Shown here: positions 56,688 to 64,000 of the stretch, piece after piece
Layout of the letters: every line of letters starts with the position of its first letter
Position numbering within the stretch: the first letter of the stretch is position 1
From: Pseudomonas lactis
Lineage (GTDB): Bacteria; Pseudomonadota; Gammaproteobacteria; Pseudomonadales; Pseudomonadaceae
DNA length: 64,000 bases
Direction of reading: 5' to 3'
NCBI RefSeq assembly: GCF_001439845.1
Contig: NZ_JYLO01000004.1
Span: forward strand, 310,001 to 374,000
The notes under the pieces: generated by a model
Seen by the model: the letters and a program-made list of their open reading frames with translations, nothing else
What the model was told of the DNA's origin: nothing
The model's database searches: none
Program-made: the position numbers and the translations under genes

Positions 56688-57389
56688 ATGAAGATCAAGC
56701 CTCTGCGCCTTGTGCCACAACTCAAACGTTATTCCTATATGGTATTGCCGCTGCTGCTGGTCAGCGCCGCCATCGTCACCGCCCTGGACGCCCGTGAAAG
56801 CCGCGCGCAACCGGTCGATGGCGTGCAAACCCTGGTATTCCTGCGCCATGGCGAAAAACCGGCCGGTGGCCTGGGCCAACTCAATTGCCAGGGCCTGAAC
56901 CGCGCCATGAACCTGGCGACCCTGTTGCCGGAAAAGTTTGGCAAAGCCAACTATGTGTTCGCTGCCAACCCGACGCGCAATGTCGAGGAAGGCGAACTGG
57001 ATAACTCCTACAGCTACATTCGCCCCTTGATCACCATCAGCCCCAGCGCGATCAAGCTTGGCCTGCCGGTGAACATCGAATTTTCAGCGAATGACACCAG
57101 CGCCCTGGCCGAAGAACTGGTCGAGGACAAGTACCGCAACGCGACGATCTATACGGCCTGGTCCCATGGTTACTTGCCGGAACTGATCAACAAAGTCGCC
57201 AGCGAAGCAGCCGGCGAAAAACACACCATTACCGATGATTGGTCGGGCAATGACTACGACTCCTTGTATGTGCTGACACTGACCTGGCACAACGGCAAGG
57301 CCTCGCTGCTCAGTCGCAACTATAAGCAAGGGCTGAATAACGGTGGGGAAAACTGCCCGGACCCGACCCAGGTCAGCGCAGATATCTGA
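56688..57389 (+). CDS. Histidine phosphatase family protein, membrane anchored
   Basis: A 233-residue protein with an N-terminal TM or uncleaved signal (YSYMVLPLLLVSAAIVTALD) and a phosphoglycerate-mutase-like fold. The phosphohistidine motif is LVFLRHGEKPAGGLGQLN; the second His is in AWSHGYLPELINK. The fold therefore faces the periplasm. Substrate unknown. It is followed after 58 bp by a permease gene, maybe an operon. The gap 56436-56687 before it shows no other gene. Confidence 0.85.
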   Translation: MKIKPLRLVPQLKRYSYMVLPLLLVSAAIVTALDARESRAQPVDGVQTLVFLRHGEKPAGGLGQLNCQGLNRAMNLATLLPEKFGKANYVFAANPTRNVEEGELDNSYSYIRPLITISPSAIKLGLPVNIEFSANDTSALAEELVEDKYRNATIYTAWSHGYLPELINKVASEAAGEKHTITDDWSGNDYDSLYVLTLTWHNGKASLLSRNYKQGLNNGGENCPDPTQVSADI

Positions 57390-57447
57390 AGCTTGGGCCG
57401 CAGGGGCGTATGATGCCAGGCTATCGACTCACCTGCGGATCCTCTCC

Positions 57448-58503
57448 ATGCCCAACCTCGCTTCCACCCAGCCCAGCCGCGGCTGGGCGTTCTGGTGCAA
57501 ACCTGCCCTATTTCTGTTGGTGGCCTGCATCGGCCTCTACTATGTGAAGTGGTCGCCCTACTACCTCAAGGCGTTTGTAGCGGCCGATAACCACAGCATT
57601 GGCGCCTCGATTCTCAATGACCAGCAAAGCTCGCCCCTGGAGGCAGCTCTCGCCTATGCCCAGGTGTATTTCCTGGCCATCTGGAAAGCCGCCGTACTGG
57701 CGGTGATCCTCGGCTCGTTACTGCAAGTGTTGATCCCCCGCGACTGGCTGCTGCGCCTGTTTGGCCGCGCCGGGCTGGGCTCGACCCTGCGCGGTGGGCT
57801 GTTCGCCCTGCCGGGGATGATGTGCAGTTGCTGCGCGGCCCCGGTGGCGGCGGGCATGCGCCGCCAGCAGGTGTCGGTCGGCGCGGCGCTGGCGTTCTGG
57901 ATTGCCAACCCGGTATTGAACCCGGCCACCCTGGTGTTCATGGGCTTTGTGCTGGGCTGGGGTTTCACCGCGTTGCGGCTGGTGGCGGGGATTGTGCTGG
58001 TGGTGGGCGTGTCCCTGGTGGCACAGCGTATTGCGCGCCCGGACCACGTGCCGGAAGCCGCACTGGAAGCCGTTGCCGACGTCAGCACAGTGGAGTCGCA
58101 ACCGTTCCTGAGCCGCTGGTTACGCACGCTGTGGCAGCTGTTCTGGAGCACTATCCCGGTGTATATCCTGGCGGTGCTGATCCTCGGCGCGGCACGGGTT
58201 TGGCTGTTCCCTCATGTGGACGGGGCGATGGCCGACAGCCTGGTGTGGCTGGTGCCGCTGACGATTGTGGGCACGCTGTTTGTGATTCCGACAGCGGCAG
58301 AGATTCCCATCGTACAAACCATGATGGCCCTGGGCATGGGCACCGGCCCGGCCGTGGCCTTGCTGATGACCCTGCCGAGCGTGAGCCTGCCGTCGCTGTT
58401 GATGCTGCGCAAGGATTTCGATGCGCGGGTGCTGGTGACGGTGGCCGGGTTGACCATGCTGGTGGGGGTGGTGTGTGGGTTGATTGGGGCGGTGATTCTT
58501 TAG
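57448..58503 (+). CDS. Permease (DUF318/ArsP-like family)
   Basis: A 351-residue membrane protein with about eight TM segments. The CSCC motif in LPGMMCSCCAAPVAAGMRRQ, followed by LAFWIANPVLNPATLVFMGF and the C-terminal repeat IPTAAEIPIVQTMMALGMG, are signatures of the two-fold repeated permease family that includes ArsP (organoarsenical efflux) and Cu/Zn-related transporters. Substrate not evident, but paired Cys suggest a thiophilic metal or organometal. ATG at 57448 is preferred; the extension to 57343 overlaps the phosphatase gene. Confidence 0.88.
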   Translation: MPNLASTQPSRGWAFWCKPALFLLVACIGLYYVKWSPYYLKAFVAADNHSIGASILNDQQSSPLEAALAYAQVYFLAIWKAAVLAVILGSLLQVLIPRDWLLRLFGRAGLGSTLRGGLFALPGMMCSCCAAPVAAGMRRQQVSVGAALAFWIANPVLNPATLVFMGFVLGWGFTALRLVAGIVLVVGVSLVAQRIARPDHVPEAALEAVADVSTVESQPFLSRWLRTLWQLFWSTIPVYILAVLILGAARVWLFPHVDGAMADSLVWLVPLTIVGTLFVIPTAAEIPIVQTMMALGMGTGPAVALLMTLPSVSLPSLLMLRKDFDARVLVTVAGLTMLVGVVCGLIGAVIL

Positions 58504-58534
58504 AGTTTCAGTGGGGCCGATGGCCTCATCGCAG

Positions 58535-58970
58535 CATAGGTATCTACACAACTTCGGTACGACGCTAAACCTGTGGCGAGGGAGCTTGCTCCCGCGACGG
58601 CCTGGCAGCCGACGCTGATCTAACTGACGCACCGCGATCCAACTGTGGGAGCTGGCTTGCCTGCGAAGACGGCTTGACAGTCAACACAGTTGGACCGTGT
58701 ACATATCCATTCCTGCGGTAACGGCCACTTAGGGTTCCGCCCTGACGGCGGCTCACTTTGCAAAAGCCGGGATGCCGGCCCAGGCCAAAGTAAGCAAAAC
58801 GCTCTTGCCCCACCACTCGGCACCTCGCCCAGGCTCGGTGTGCCCGTAATTCGCCAGCGTGGTTTAACGGGGCGCCTAAGATCAAAAGCAGGTCAAGATC
58901 AAGAGCGTCTCGCTTCGCATCGTGGTTACCGTCGGCTGCTACAGCCTACAAAGTTGTGTAGATACCTATG
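58535..58970. mobile_element. REP-carrying MITE-like element, copy 3 (inverted)
   Basis: A 436-bp element with perfect ends CATAGGTATCTACACAACTT and AAGTTGTGTAGATACCTATG, flanked by identical 10-bp direct repeats CTCATCGCAG (58525-58534 and 58971-58980). The right flank continues GCAAGCCAGCTCCCACC, so it was inserted into a REP. The core runs in the opposite direction to copies 1 and 2 and carries both REP types at the left end. The nested hairpin block of copies 1 and 2 is absent. It fills the gap 58504-59058. Confidence 0.85.
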
Positions 58971-59045
58971 CTCATCGCAGGCAAGCCAGCTCCCACCTTT
59001 GTATGTATTCACACTTCAAAAGGTGGGAGCTGGCTTGCCTGCGAT
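58971..59045. repeat. REPIN split by element copy 3
   Basis: ATCGCAGGCAAGCCAGCTCC then, after a short spacer, its inverted partner GGTGGGAGCTGGCTTGCCTG; the element sits at its left edge. Confidence 0.85.
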
Positions 59046-59058
59046 GGCGTCCGAAAGG

Positions 59059-60162
59059 TCACCCCACCCGGGTCGCCCGCTCGCGCAAATACTCCACCAC
59101 CGCCCCCTGCTCCCCGGCAAACTCGATACGCGCGCCCTTGCTCTCGCGCTGGAACGCATACATCGGGTCGTAATACTCACGCAGCAAGCCTTCAATCCAT
59201 ACCCGGTGCAGGTCCACCGCGCCGCTGCGTGCCTGTTCGGCCAGGGCATCCTGTAACACCGTCTGCAGCCGTTGGAAACGCTCACCTCCCAGGCGCTTGT
59301 GAATATTGGCCAGGCTCTGAGTCAGGCGTTCGGCGAACAACCCCTGCCCAGCGTCACCCCATACGTCAATGAACTCGGCGCACAGATCGACGACGTAATC
59401 CTTCAGGATGCGCTCGACGCGACCTTCGACGCTGTCCTCCAGCCACACCATCGGAAACGTCTGCATCCCCTTGTGCAATGGCAATGGCAGCGCACAACTG
59501 CCGATCATACGGCTCTCGTCCTCGACCACAAACTGCTCGATACCGCCTGCGCGCTTCTTCAACAAATCCACGGCCAGGCGGTTTTCGAAGTCGATATTGG
59601 AGGGTTGCGCCGTAGCACGCTTGCCGAAGCTGGAGCCCCGATGGTTGGCGTGGCCTTCCAGGTCCAGGGCATTGCGCAGTTGGCCGAGCACTTCGGTCTT
59701 GCCGGTGCCGGTCATGCCGCCCAGCAGTACGAAATCACACTGGGCGGTCGCCTGCTCCAGGGTTTCCAGCAGGAAGGTGCGCATGGCCTTGTAGCCACCG
59801 CCGACGCGGGGGTATTCGATGCCCGCTTCGGTTTTCAACCATTGCTGCACGATCTGTGAACGCAGGCCGCCCCGAAAGCAGTACAGGTAGCCATTGGGGT
59901 TAGCCTGGGCAAACTGCGCCCATTGTTCGATGCGCTCGGCCTTGATTGCACCCGACACCAGTTCATGCCCCAGCACGATTGCCGCTTGCTGGCCTTGCTG
60001 CTTGTAACACGTGCCGACCCGCTGGCGCTCATCGTCGGTCATCAGCGGCAGGTTAATCACCCCGGGGAACGCGCCCTTGGCGAATTCGACCGGCGCGCGG
60101 GTATCCATCATCGGCCGGTCGTTGAGGAAGATATCGCGGTAATCGGTGATGTCCGTCGCCAT
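59059..60162 (-). CDS. selU: tRNA 2-selenouridine synthase
   Basis: Replaces sulfur by selenium at the wobble 2-thiouridine of certain tRNAs, using selenophosphate. The 367-residue protein begins with a rhodanese domain ([20 protein letters not shown]; active Cys in [13 protein letters not shown]) and continues into a P-loop domain ([20 protein letters not shown]; Walker B-like [11 protein letters not shown]). ATG at 60162 overlaps the selD stop by one base (TGATG), so it is translationally coupled to the enzyme making its substrate. Also known as mnmH or ybbB. Confidence 0.95.
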   Translation of the reverse strand: MATDITDYRDIFLNDRPMMDTRAPVEFAKGAFPGVINLPLMTDDERQRVGTCYKQQGQQAAIVLGHELVSGAIKAERIEQWAQFAQANPNGYLYCFRGGLRSQIVQQWLKTEAGIEYPRVGGGYKAMRTFLLETLEQATAQCDFVLLGGMTGTGKTEVLGQLRNALDLEGHANHRGSSFGKRATAQPSNIDFENRLAVDLLKKRAGGIEQFVVEDESRMIGSCALPLPLHKGMQTFPMVWLEDSVEGRVERILKDYVVDLCAEFIDVWGDAGQGLFAERLTQSLANIHKRLGGERFQRLQTVLQDALAEQARSGAVDLHRVWIEGLLREYYDPMYAFQRESKGARIEFAGEQGAVVEYLRERATRVG

Positions 60163-61196
60163 CAAATCACCTCAACCGCGTTGGTCTGTCGCTCCAGCAG
60201 TTCACCGATAGGCTCAAGGGCCAGGCCCAGCTCGGCGGCCACGGCGTGGAACTCGGCATCACCTTGCGGGGTAACGGCGATCAGCAGGCCACCGCTGGTT
60301 TGCGGGTCGCACAGCACGCGCTTGTGCAGCTCCTGCACACGCCCCAGTTTGCTGGCGTAGCTTTCAAAGTTGCGCAAGGTGCCACCCGGCACACAGCCCT
60401 GGTCCAGGTAATACTCAACCCCCGGCAAGCGTGGGACTTTTGCATAGTCGATGCGGGCGGTCAGGCCACTGCCGTCGGCCATTTCCACCAGGTGGCCGAG
60501 CAGGCCGAAACCGGTGACATCGGTCATGGCCGTCACACCGGCCAACTTGCCGAAACGGCTGCCCGGCTTGTTGAGGGTGCACATCCAGTCACGCGCCAGG
60601 CCGATATCCGCCTCGCGCAGTTTGCCCTTCTTCTCGGCGGTGGTGAGGATGCCGATGCCCAAAGGCTTGGTCAGGTACAACTTGCAGCCGGCAGTGGCAG
60701 TGTCGTTGCGCTTCATGTGGCGCTTTTGCACGATCCCGGTAACGGCCAGGCCAAAGATCGGCTCCGGCGCGTCAATGGAATGCCCGCCCGCAAGCGGGAT
60801 GCCAGCTGCGTCGCACACGGCCCGACCGCCGCGAATCACTTCGCGGGCAATCTCCGGCGCCAGCACGTTGACCGGCCAACCGAGAATGGCGATGGCCATC
60901 AGGGGGTCGCCGCCCATGGCGTAGATGTCGCTGATGGCATTGGTGGCGGCAATGCGGCCGAAGTCGAACGGGTCGTCGACAATCGGCATGAAAAAGTCCG
61001 TGGTGGACACCACGCCGCGCTCGTCGTCGATGGCATACACCGCCGCATCGTCGCGGGAGGCATTGCCCACCCACAGGTTGGGGTCGAGGTTCTGTGCACC
61101 GCTGCCCGCAAGGATCACTTCCAGCACCTGGGGCGAAATCTTGCAACCGCAACCCGCACCGTGGCTGTACTGGGTAAGGCGAATCGGCTCGTTCAT
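60162..61196 (-). CDS. selD: Selenide, water dikinase (selenophosphate synthetase)
   Basis: Makes selenophosphate from selenide and ATP. The 344-residue enzyme has the catalytic Cys-Lys loop in [20 protein letters not shown] (Cys form, not selenocysteine) and [60 protein letters not shown] and [20 protein letters not shown] as substrate-binding motifs. ATG 61196 is the family start; the extension to 61241 is not supported. First gene of the selD-selU operon. Confidence 0.96.
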   Translation of the reverse strand: MNEPIRLTQYSHGAGCGCKISPQVLEVILAGSGAQNLDPNLWVGNASRDDAAVYAIDDERGVVSTTDFFMPIVDDPFDFGRIAATNAISDIYAMGGDPLMAIAILGWPVNVLAPEIAREVIRGGRAVCDAAGIPLAGGHSIDAPEPIFGLAVTGIVQKRHMKRNDTATAGCKLYLTKPLGIGILTTAEKKGKLREADIGLARDWMCTLNKPGSRFGKLAGVTAMTDVTGFGLLGHLVEMADGSGLTARIDYAKVPRLPGVEYYLDQGCVPGGTLRNFESYASKLGRVQELHKRVLCDPQTSGGLLIAVTPQGDAEFHAVAAELGLALEPIGELLERQTNAVEVI

Positions 61197-61238
61197 GGGG
61201 GACCTCAAGCTATCAAGTGGGCCGATTCTAGCAGACAG

Positions 61239-61276
61239 CAAAAGGCCGGCTGGGCTCTTGTGAGCACAGCCGGCCT
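61239..61276 (-). terminator. Intrinsic terminator of terC
   Basis: On the minus strand AGGCCGGCTG pairs with CAGCCGGCCT around a 14-base loop and is followed by TTTTG. It lies 14 bp beyond the terC stop and 43 bp before the selD start. Confidence 0.75.
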
Positions 61277-61289
61277 GTTTGTTCAGCGG

Positions 61290-62039
61290 TTACTGGCGCG
61301 CAGCGAGCAAACGTGCGTGCCGGTTACGCCGGGCGATGTTCAAGCACTCGATCGCTGCCGAGAAGGCCATGGCCGCATACACGTAGCCTTTTGGCACGTG
61401 GGCGCCAAAGCCTTCGGCGATCAGCGTCATGCCGATCATGATCAAGAAGCCCAGGGCCAGCATCACCACGGTCGGGTTGTCGTTGATGAACTTGGCCAAC
61501 GGTTCAGCGGCCACCAGCATCACGATCACCGAGACCACCACGGCAATGATCATGATCGGCAAGTGCTCGGTCATGCCCACGGCGGTGATGATGCTGTCGA
61601 TGGAAAACACCAGGTCGAGCATCAGGATCTGGCCGATGGCGGCGGCAAAGCCGATAGTCACCGTGTTGCTGACGGTGGCCTTCTCTTCAGGCTCCGGGTC
61701 CATGCTGTGATGGATCTCGGTGGTTGCCTTCCACACCAGGAACAGGCCACCGGCGATCAGGATCATGTCCTTCCACGAGAACGCCTGGCCGAACACTTCG
61801 AACACCGGCGTCGTCAATTGCACGATGAACGCGATGGTGCTCAACAGGCCCAGGCGCAAGATCAACGCCATGCTGATACCAATGCGCCGTGCCTTGGCCC
61901 GGTGCTTCTCTGGCAATTTGTTGGTGAGGATCGAGATAAAGATCAGGTTATCGATGCCCAGCACGATTTCCATGACGATCAAGGTCGCCAGTGCGACCCA
62001 GGCGGTGGGGCTGGCGGCCAGTTGTAAAAGGTAATCCAT
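61290..62039 (-). CDS. TerC-family integral membrane protein
   Basis: A 249-residue member of the TerC family, implicated in metal (manganese) export or membrane-protein metalation in other bacteria. The [16 protein letters not shown] and [18 protein letters not shown] motifs contain the conserved Asp residues expected to coordinate a cation, and the rest is a run of TM helices ([60 protein letters not shown]). It precedes the selD-selU operon on the same strand but a terminator separates them. Confidence 0.93.
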   Translation of the reverse strand: MDYLLQLAASPTAWVALATLIVMEIVLGIDNLIFISILTNKLPEKHRAKARRIGISMALILRLGLLSTIAFIVQLTTPVFEVFGQAFSWKDMILIAGGLFLVWKATTEIHHSMDPEPEEKATVSNTVTIGFAAAIGQILMLDLVFSIDSIITAVGMTEHLPIMIIAVVVSVIVMLVAAEPLAKFINDNPTVVMLALGFLIMIGMTLIAEGFGAHVPKGYVYAAMAFSAAIECLNIARRNRHARLLAARQ

Positions 62040-62070
62040 AGGTCAGTCCTGACGTTTTAGTACTGGGGAA

Positions 62071-62322
62071 TTAGGTTTCTTTGGTGTCGGATTCAGCGTC
62101 GTTTTCGGCGTCTTTTTCCTGCTTCTCAGGGCTGATCAAGCCCTGGGTTGCTTCACTCAATGCCTGTTCGGCGGCCTTGTGGGTGTCGTCGATGGCCTGC
62201 TTGGCCGACTCGGTGGCTTTGCCCAACACCTGTTGCGCGCTTTTCTCGACTTGATCACAGCCGCTGACCCCTATCAATGAAAGCGCAAGCAACGACGCCG
62301 CGCCCAGGGAATTGAGTTTCAT
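62071..62322 (-). CDS. Small lipoprotein with charged helix, unknown function
   Basis: An 83-residue protein with a lipobox (LSLIGVSGCDQVEKS; Cys near 22) and an Ala/Gln/Lys/Glu-rich amphipathic helix (AQQVLGKATESAKQAIDDTH; KAAEQALSEATQG), ending in an acidic tail with AENDAESDTKET. Similar short periplasmic lipoproteins are common in Pseudomonas; function unknown. It lies 31 bp before terC and may share its promoter. Confidence 0.82.
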   Translation of the reverse strand: MKLNSLGAASLLALSLIGVSGCDQVEKSAQQVLGKATESAKQAIDDTHKAAEQALSEATQGLISPEKQEKDAENDAESDTKET

Positions 62323-62427
62323 GATGTATTCCTCGTTAGAACCATTGGGTCCAAATAGTGGCCCCTCGATAGCGAGGCATTCTATGTAGACGAACAGTTC
62401 AGGAAAATTCGTATTTTTCTCGCGTAT

Positions 62428-62446
62428 ACTTCGGTTTTTACGAAGT
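62428..62446. promoter_or_regulatory. Inverted repeat before the NhaR-like gene
   Basis: ACTTCG and CGAAGT around GTTTTTA, 11 bp before the LysR ATG. Possible autoregulatory site, though centred very near the start. Confidence 0.35.
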
Positions 62447-62456
62447 GTAGGTCGCG

Positions 62457-63359
62457 ATGCTCAATTATCGACAACTGCATTACTTCTGGGTGGTGGCCAA
62501 GACTGGCAGCATCGTGCGCGCCTGCGAGCAGTTGAACCTCACGCCGCAGACCATCAGCGGGCAGATCAGCCTGTTGGAGCAGACCTACGGTGTTGCCCTG
62601 TTTCAGCGGGTCGGGCGCCAGCTTGAACTGACCGAAGCCGGGCGCCAGGCGCTGCCCTACGCCGAGCAGATGTTCCAGACCGGCAATGAATTGGAGGCGA
62701 TGCTGCGCGCACAGCCTGACGAGCAGCAGATCCCGTTCCGGGTCGGGGTGGCGGATGTGGTGCCCAAGTCCATTGTGTACCGGTTGATCGCCCCGACCAT
62801 GGAGTTGAGCGAACCGATCCGCATCACCTGCCGCGAAGACAAACTCGAACGTTTACTGGCCGACTTGGCGATCCAGCGCCTGGACCTGGTGATTTCCGAC
62901 AGCCCCATGCCCACGCACTTGGACATCAAGGGCTACAGCCAGAAGCTGGGAGAATGCGGCATCAGTTTTTTCGCCACCCAGGCATTGGCTGACCAGCATG
63001 GCGGTGATTTCCCACAGTGCTTGCAGGGTGCGCCGCTGTTGATTCCAGGGGCAGAGACAGTGGTACGCAGCCGTTTGCAGCGCTGGTTTGCCGAACAGCA
63101 GATTCAACCCCGCATCATTGGCGAATTCGACGACAGCGCCTTGATGCAGGCGTTTGGGCAATCCGGCAGCGGGATCTTTATCGCGCCCAGCGTGATCGCC
63201 GACGAGGTGGTGCGCCAATATGGCGTGGCGCTGATCGGCCAGACCGATGCAGTGACCGAGTCGTTTTATGCGATCTCGGTGGAGCGCAAGGTCAAGCACC
63301 CCGGCATTGTGGCGATTACCGAAGGTGCCCGGCGGGAGTTGTTTACCGCCCTGCCCTGA
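62457..63359 (+). CDS. nhaR: LysR-family regulator, NhaR-like
   Basis: A 300-residue LTTR with the NhaR N-terminus (MLNYRQLHYFWVVAKTGSIV; QLNLTPQTISGQISLLEQTY) and an effector domain starting QQIPFRVGVADVVPKSIVYR. NhaR activates the Na+/H+ antiporter nhaA in enterobacteria; pseudomonad homologues regulate varied stress genes, so the role here is by family only. No nhaA is adjacent; the downstream convergent gene is an MFS transporter. Confidence 0.88.
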   Translation: MLNYRQLHYFWVVAKTGSIVRACEQLNLTPQTISGQISLLEQTYGVALFQRVGRQLELTEAGRQALPYAEQMFQTGNELEAMLRAQPDEQQIPFRVGVADVVPKSIVYRLIAPTMELSEPIRITCREDKLERLLADLAIQRLDLVISDSPMPTHLDIKGYSQKLGECGISFFATQALADQHGGDFPQCLQGAPLLIPGAETVVRSRLQRWFAEQQIQPRIIGEFDDSALMQAFGQSGSGIFIAPSVIADEVVRQYGVALIGQTDAVTESFYAISVERKVKHPGIVAITEGARRELFTALP

Positions 63360-63363
63360 TCAT

Positions 63364-64000
63364 TCAGGCGTTGAGCGCCGCGGGTTTGGCGGTCATCAGC
63401 CACAGTGCCAGCAGGATCGACAGCAGGATAAACCCCGAAGCGGCAAACCCCAGGCTGCCCAGGCCCAGGGTGTCGATGACATGCCCGCCCACCATGGCGC
63501 CCAGGCCAATGCCGAGGTTGGCCCCGGCAATGTTCAGCGACGCCGCAAACGCTGGAGCATGGGGCGCAGCCTTCATCAAGCGCACATGGCTGACCAGGAA
63601 CATCGCCGCCTGGGTCACGCCCCACACCGCCATCGCCGCGGCCAGGCCGATGGTCGAGTGAATCGCAGGCACCACCGCCACCATGCCCGCGATCATAAAC
63701 CCGCAGAACACCATGGACGCGATCAATGGGTGACGATCCACGGCACGTCCGCCCAAGGAGTTGCCGATCAGCCCGACTGCGCCAAAGCCCATCAGACACC
63801 AGCCCACCAACGTGCCGTCGAAGCCGGCCAGACGCTCAAGGATATCTGCCAGGTAGGTATAGGCGGTGAACATGCCACTGAATACCAGGATCGACAGCAG
63901 GATATGCCCCTGCATCACCGGGCTGCGCAGGATCTTGAATTGTGAGCGCAAGCTAGCCTGCTGGTGCTTGGCCTGGGTGACCGGCAGGTAGATATACAGC
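63364..64000 (-). CDS. MFS transporter (N-terminus off window)
   Basis: The last 211 residues of a DHA1-type major facilitator; the frame is open to the right edge, so about half of the protein lies beyond it. TM segments GHILLSILVFSGMFTAYTYL, GWCLMGFGAVGLIGNSLGGR, LIASMVFCGFMIAGMVAVVP and LGFAASGFILLSILLALWLM are visible, with AVDRHPL as the loop following TM8. Substrate not evident. Its stop lies 4 bp from the stop of the NhaR-like gene. Confidence 0.9.
   Translation of the reverse strand, partial: LYIYLPVTQAKHQQASLRSQFKILRSPVMQGHILLSILVFSGMFTAYTYLADILERLAGFDGTLVGWCLMGFGAVGLIGNSLGGRAVDRHPLIASMVFCGFMIAGMVAVVPAIHSTIGLAAAMAVWGVTQAAMFLVSHVRLMKAAPHAPAFAASLNIAGANLGIGLGAMVGGHVIDTLGLGSLGFAASGFILLSILLALWLMTAKPAALNA

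Overview
The window reads as a chromosomal segment of a fluorescent pseudomonad (Pseudomonas fluorescens group). The grounds are the gacA-uvrC pair with a TTG-started gacA, Pseudomonas-type small proteins (DUF1652, DUF4349, DUF1615), a LysR/CoA-transferase/thiolase cluster matching dhcR-dhcAB-atoB of P. aeruginosa, high GC content, and abundant REP/REPIN palindromes of three families: GTGGGAGCTGGCTTGCC, GTAGGAGCGAGCTTGCTCG and GGCGAGGGAGCTTGCTCCC. No rRNA, tRNA or CRISPR array was seen.

Layout. 1-4.3 kb: uvrC (cut by the left edge), gacA, a divergent phage-type regulator pair, a GNAT acetyltransferase and a nitrilase-type amidase. 4.4-6.6 kb: a mobile repeat element, then an attenuator-like leader (a 44-codon peptide ending in FYFGYWFSHW, a strong terminator and a second aromatic-rich small ORF) ahead of a DAHP synthase gene. 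6.6-10.2 kb: a cobalamin riboswitch and a three-gene B12/corrinoid uptake operon. 10.2-15 kb: a BvgAS/EvgAS-like two-component system with a degenerate receiver gene downstream. 15.3-19.3 kb: mgtA and an mgtC-like gene behind a structured leader. 19.5-21.8 kb: a P450/ABM pair with a divergent ArsR-type regulator. 21.8-28.4 kb: FKBP, a lytic transglycosylase lipoprotein, a membrane protein, a PAS-LuxR regulator, DUF1652, an MFS transporter, an RcnB-like protein and a REP-associated transposase (RAYT) between two near-identical REPINs.

28.6-32.6 kb: an XRE-cupin regulator with a glutamine-synthetase-like ligase, then a DUF3857/transglutaminase protein. 32.7-41.1 kb: a second mobile repeat, LysR/GMC oxidoreductase/MHS transporter, topB, a CBS protein and a sirtuin. 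41.1-48.4 kb: small ORFs, the ketoacid CoA-transferase/thiolase operon with its LysR regulator, a thioesterase and two lipoproteins. 48.6-53.7 kb: a frameshifted rhs gene ending in an AT-rich RNase A-like toxin, followed by an intact CdiI-type immunity gene. 53.8-64 kb: cysteine-type (zinc) hemB, PhzF, GST, a histidine phosphatase, a permease, a third mobile repeat, selU-selD, terC, a small lipoprotein, an NhaR-like regulator and an MFS gene cut by the right edge.

The most novel-looking observations are two. First, three copies of a 430-535 bp element have perfect 18-19 bp terminal inverted repeats. Two copies carry 10-bp target duplications, two copies entered REP sequences at the same nucleotide, and the core has a hairpin whose arms covary between copies. 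Second, two aromatic leader ORFs in tandem flank an intrinsic terminator upstream of DAHP synthase.
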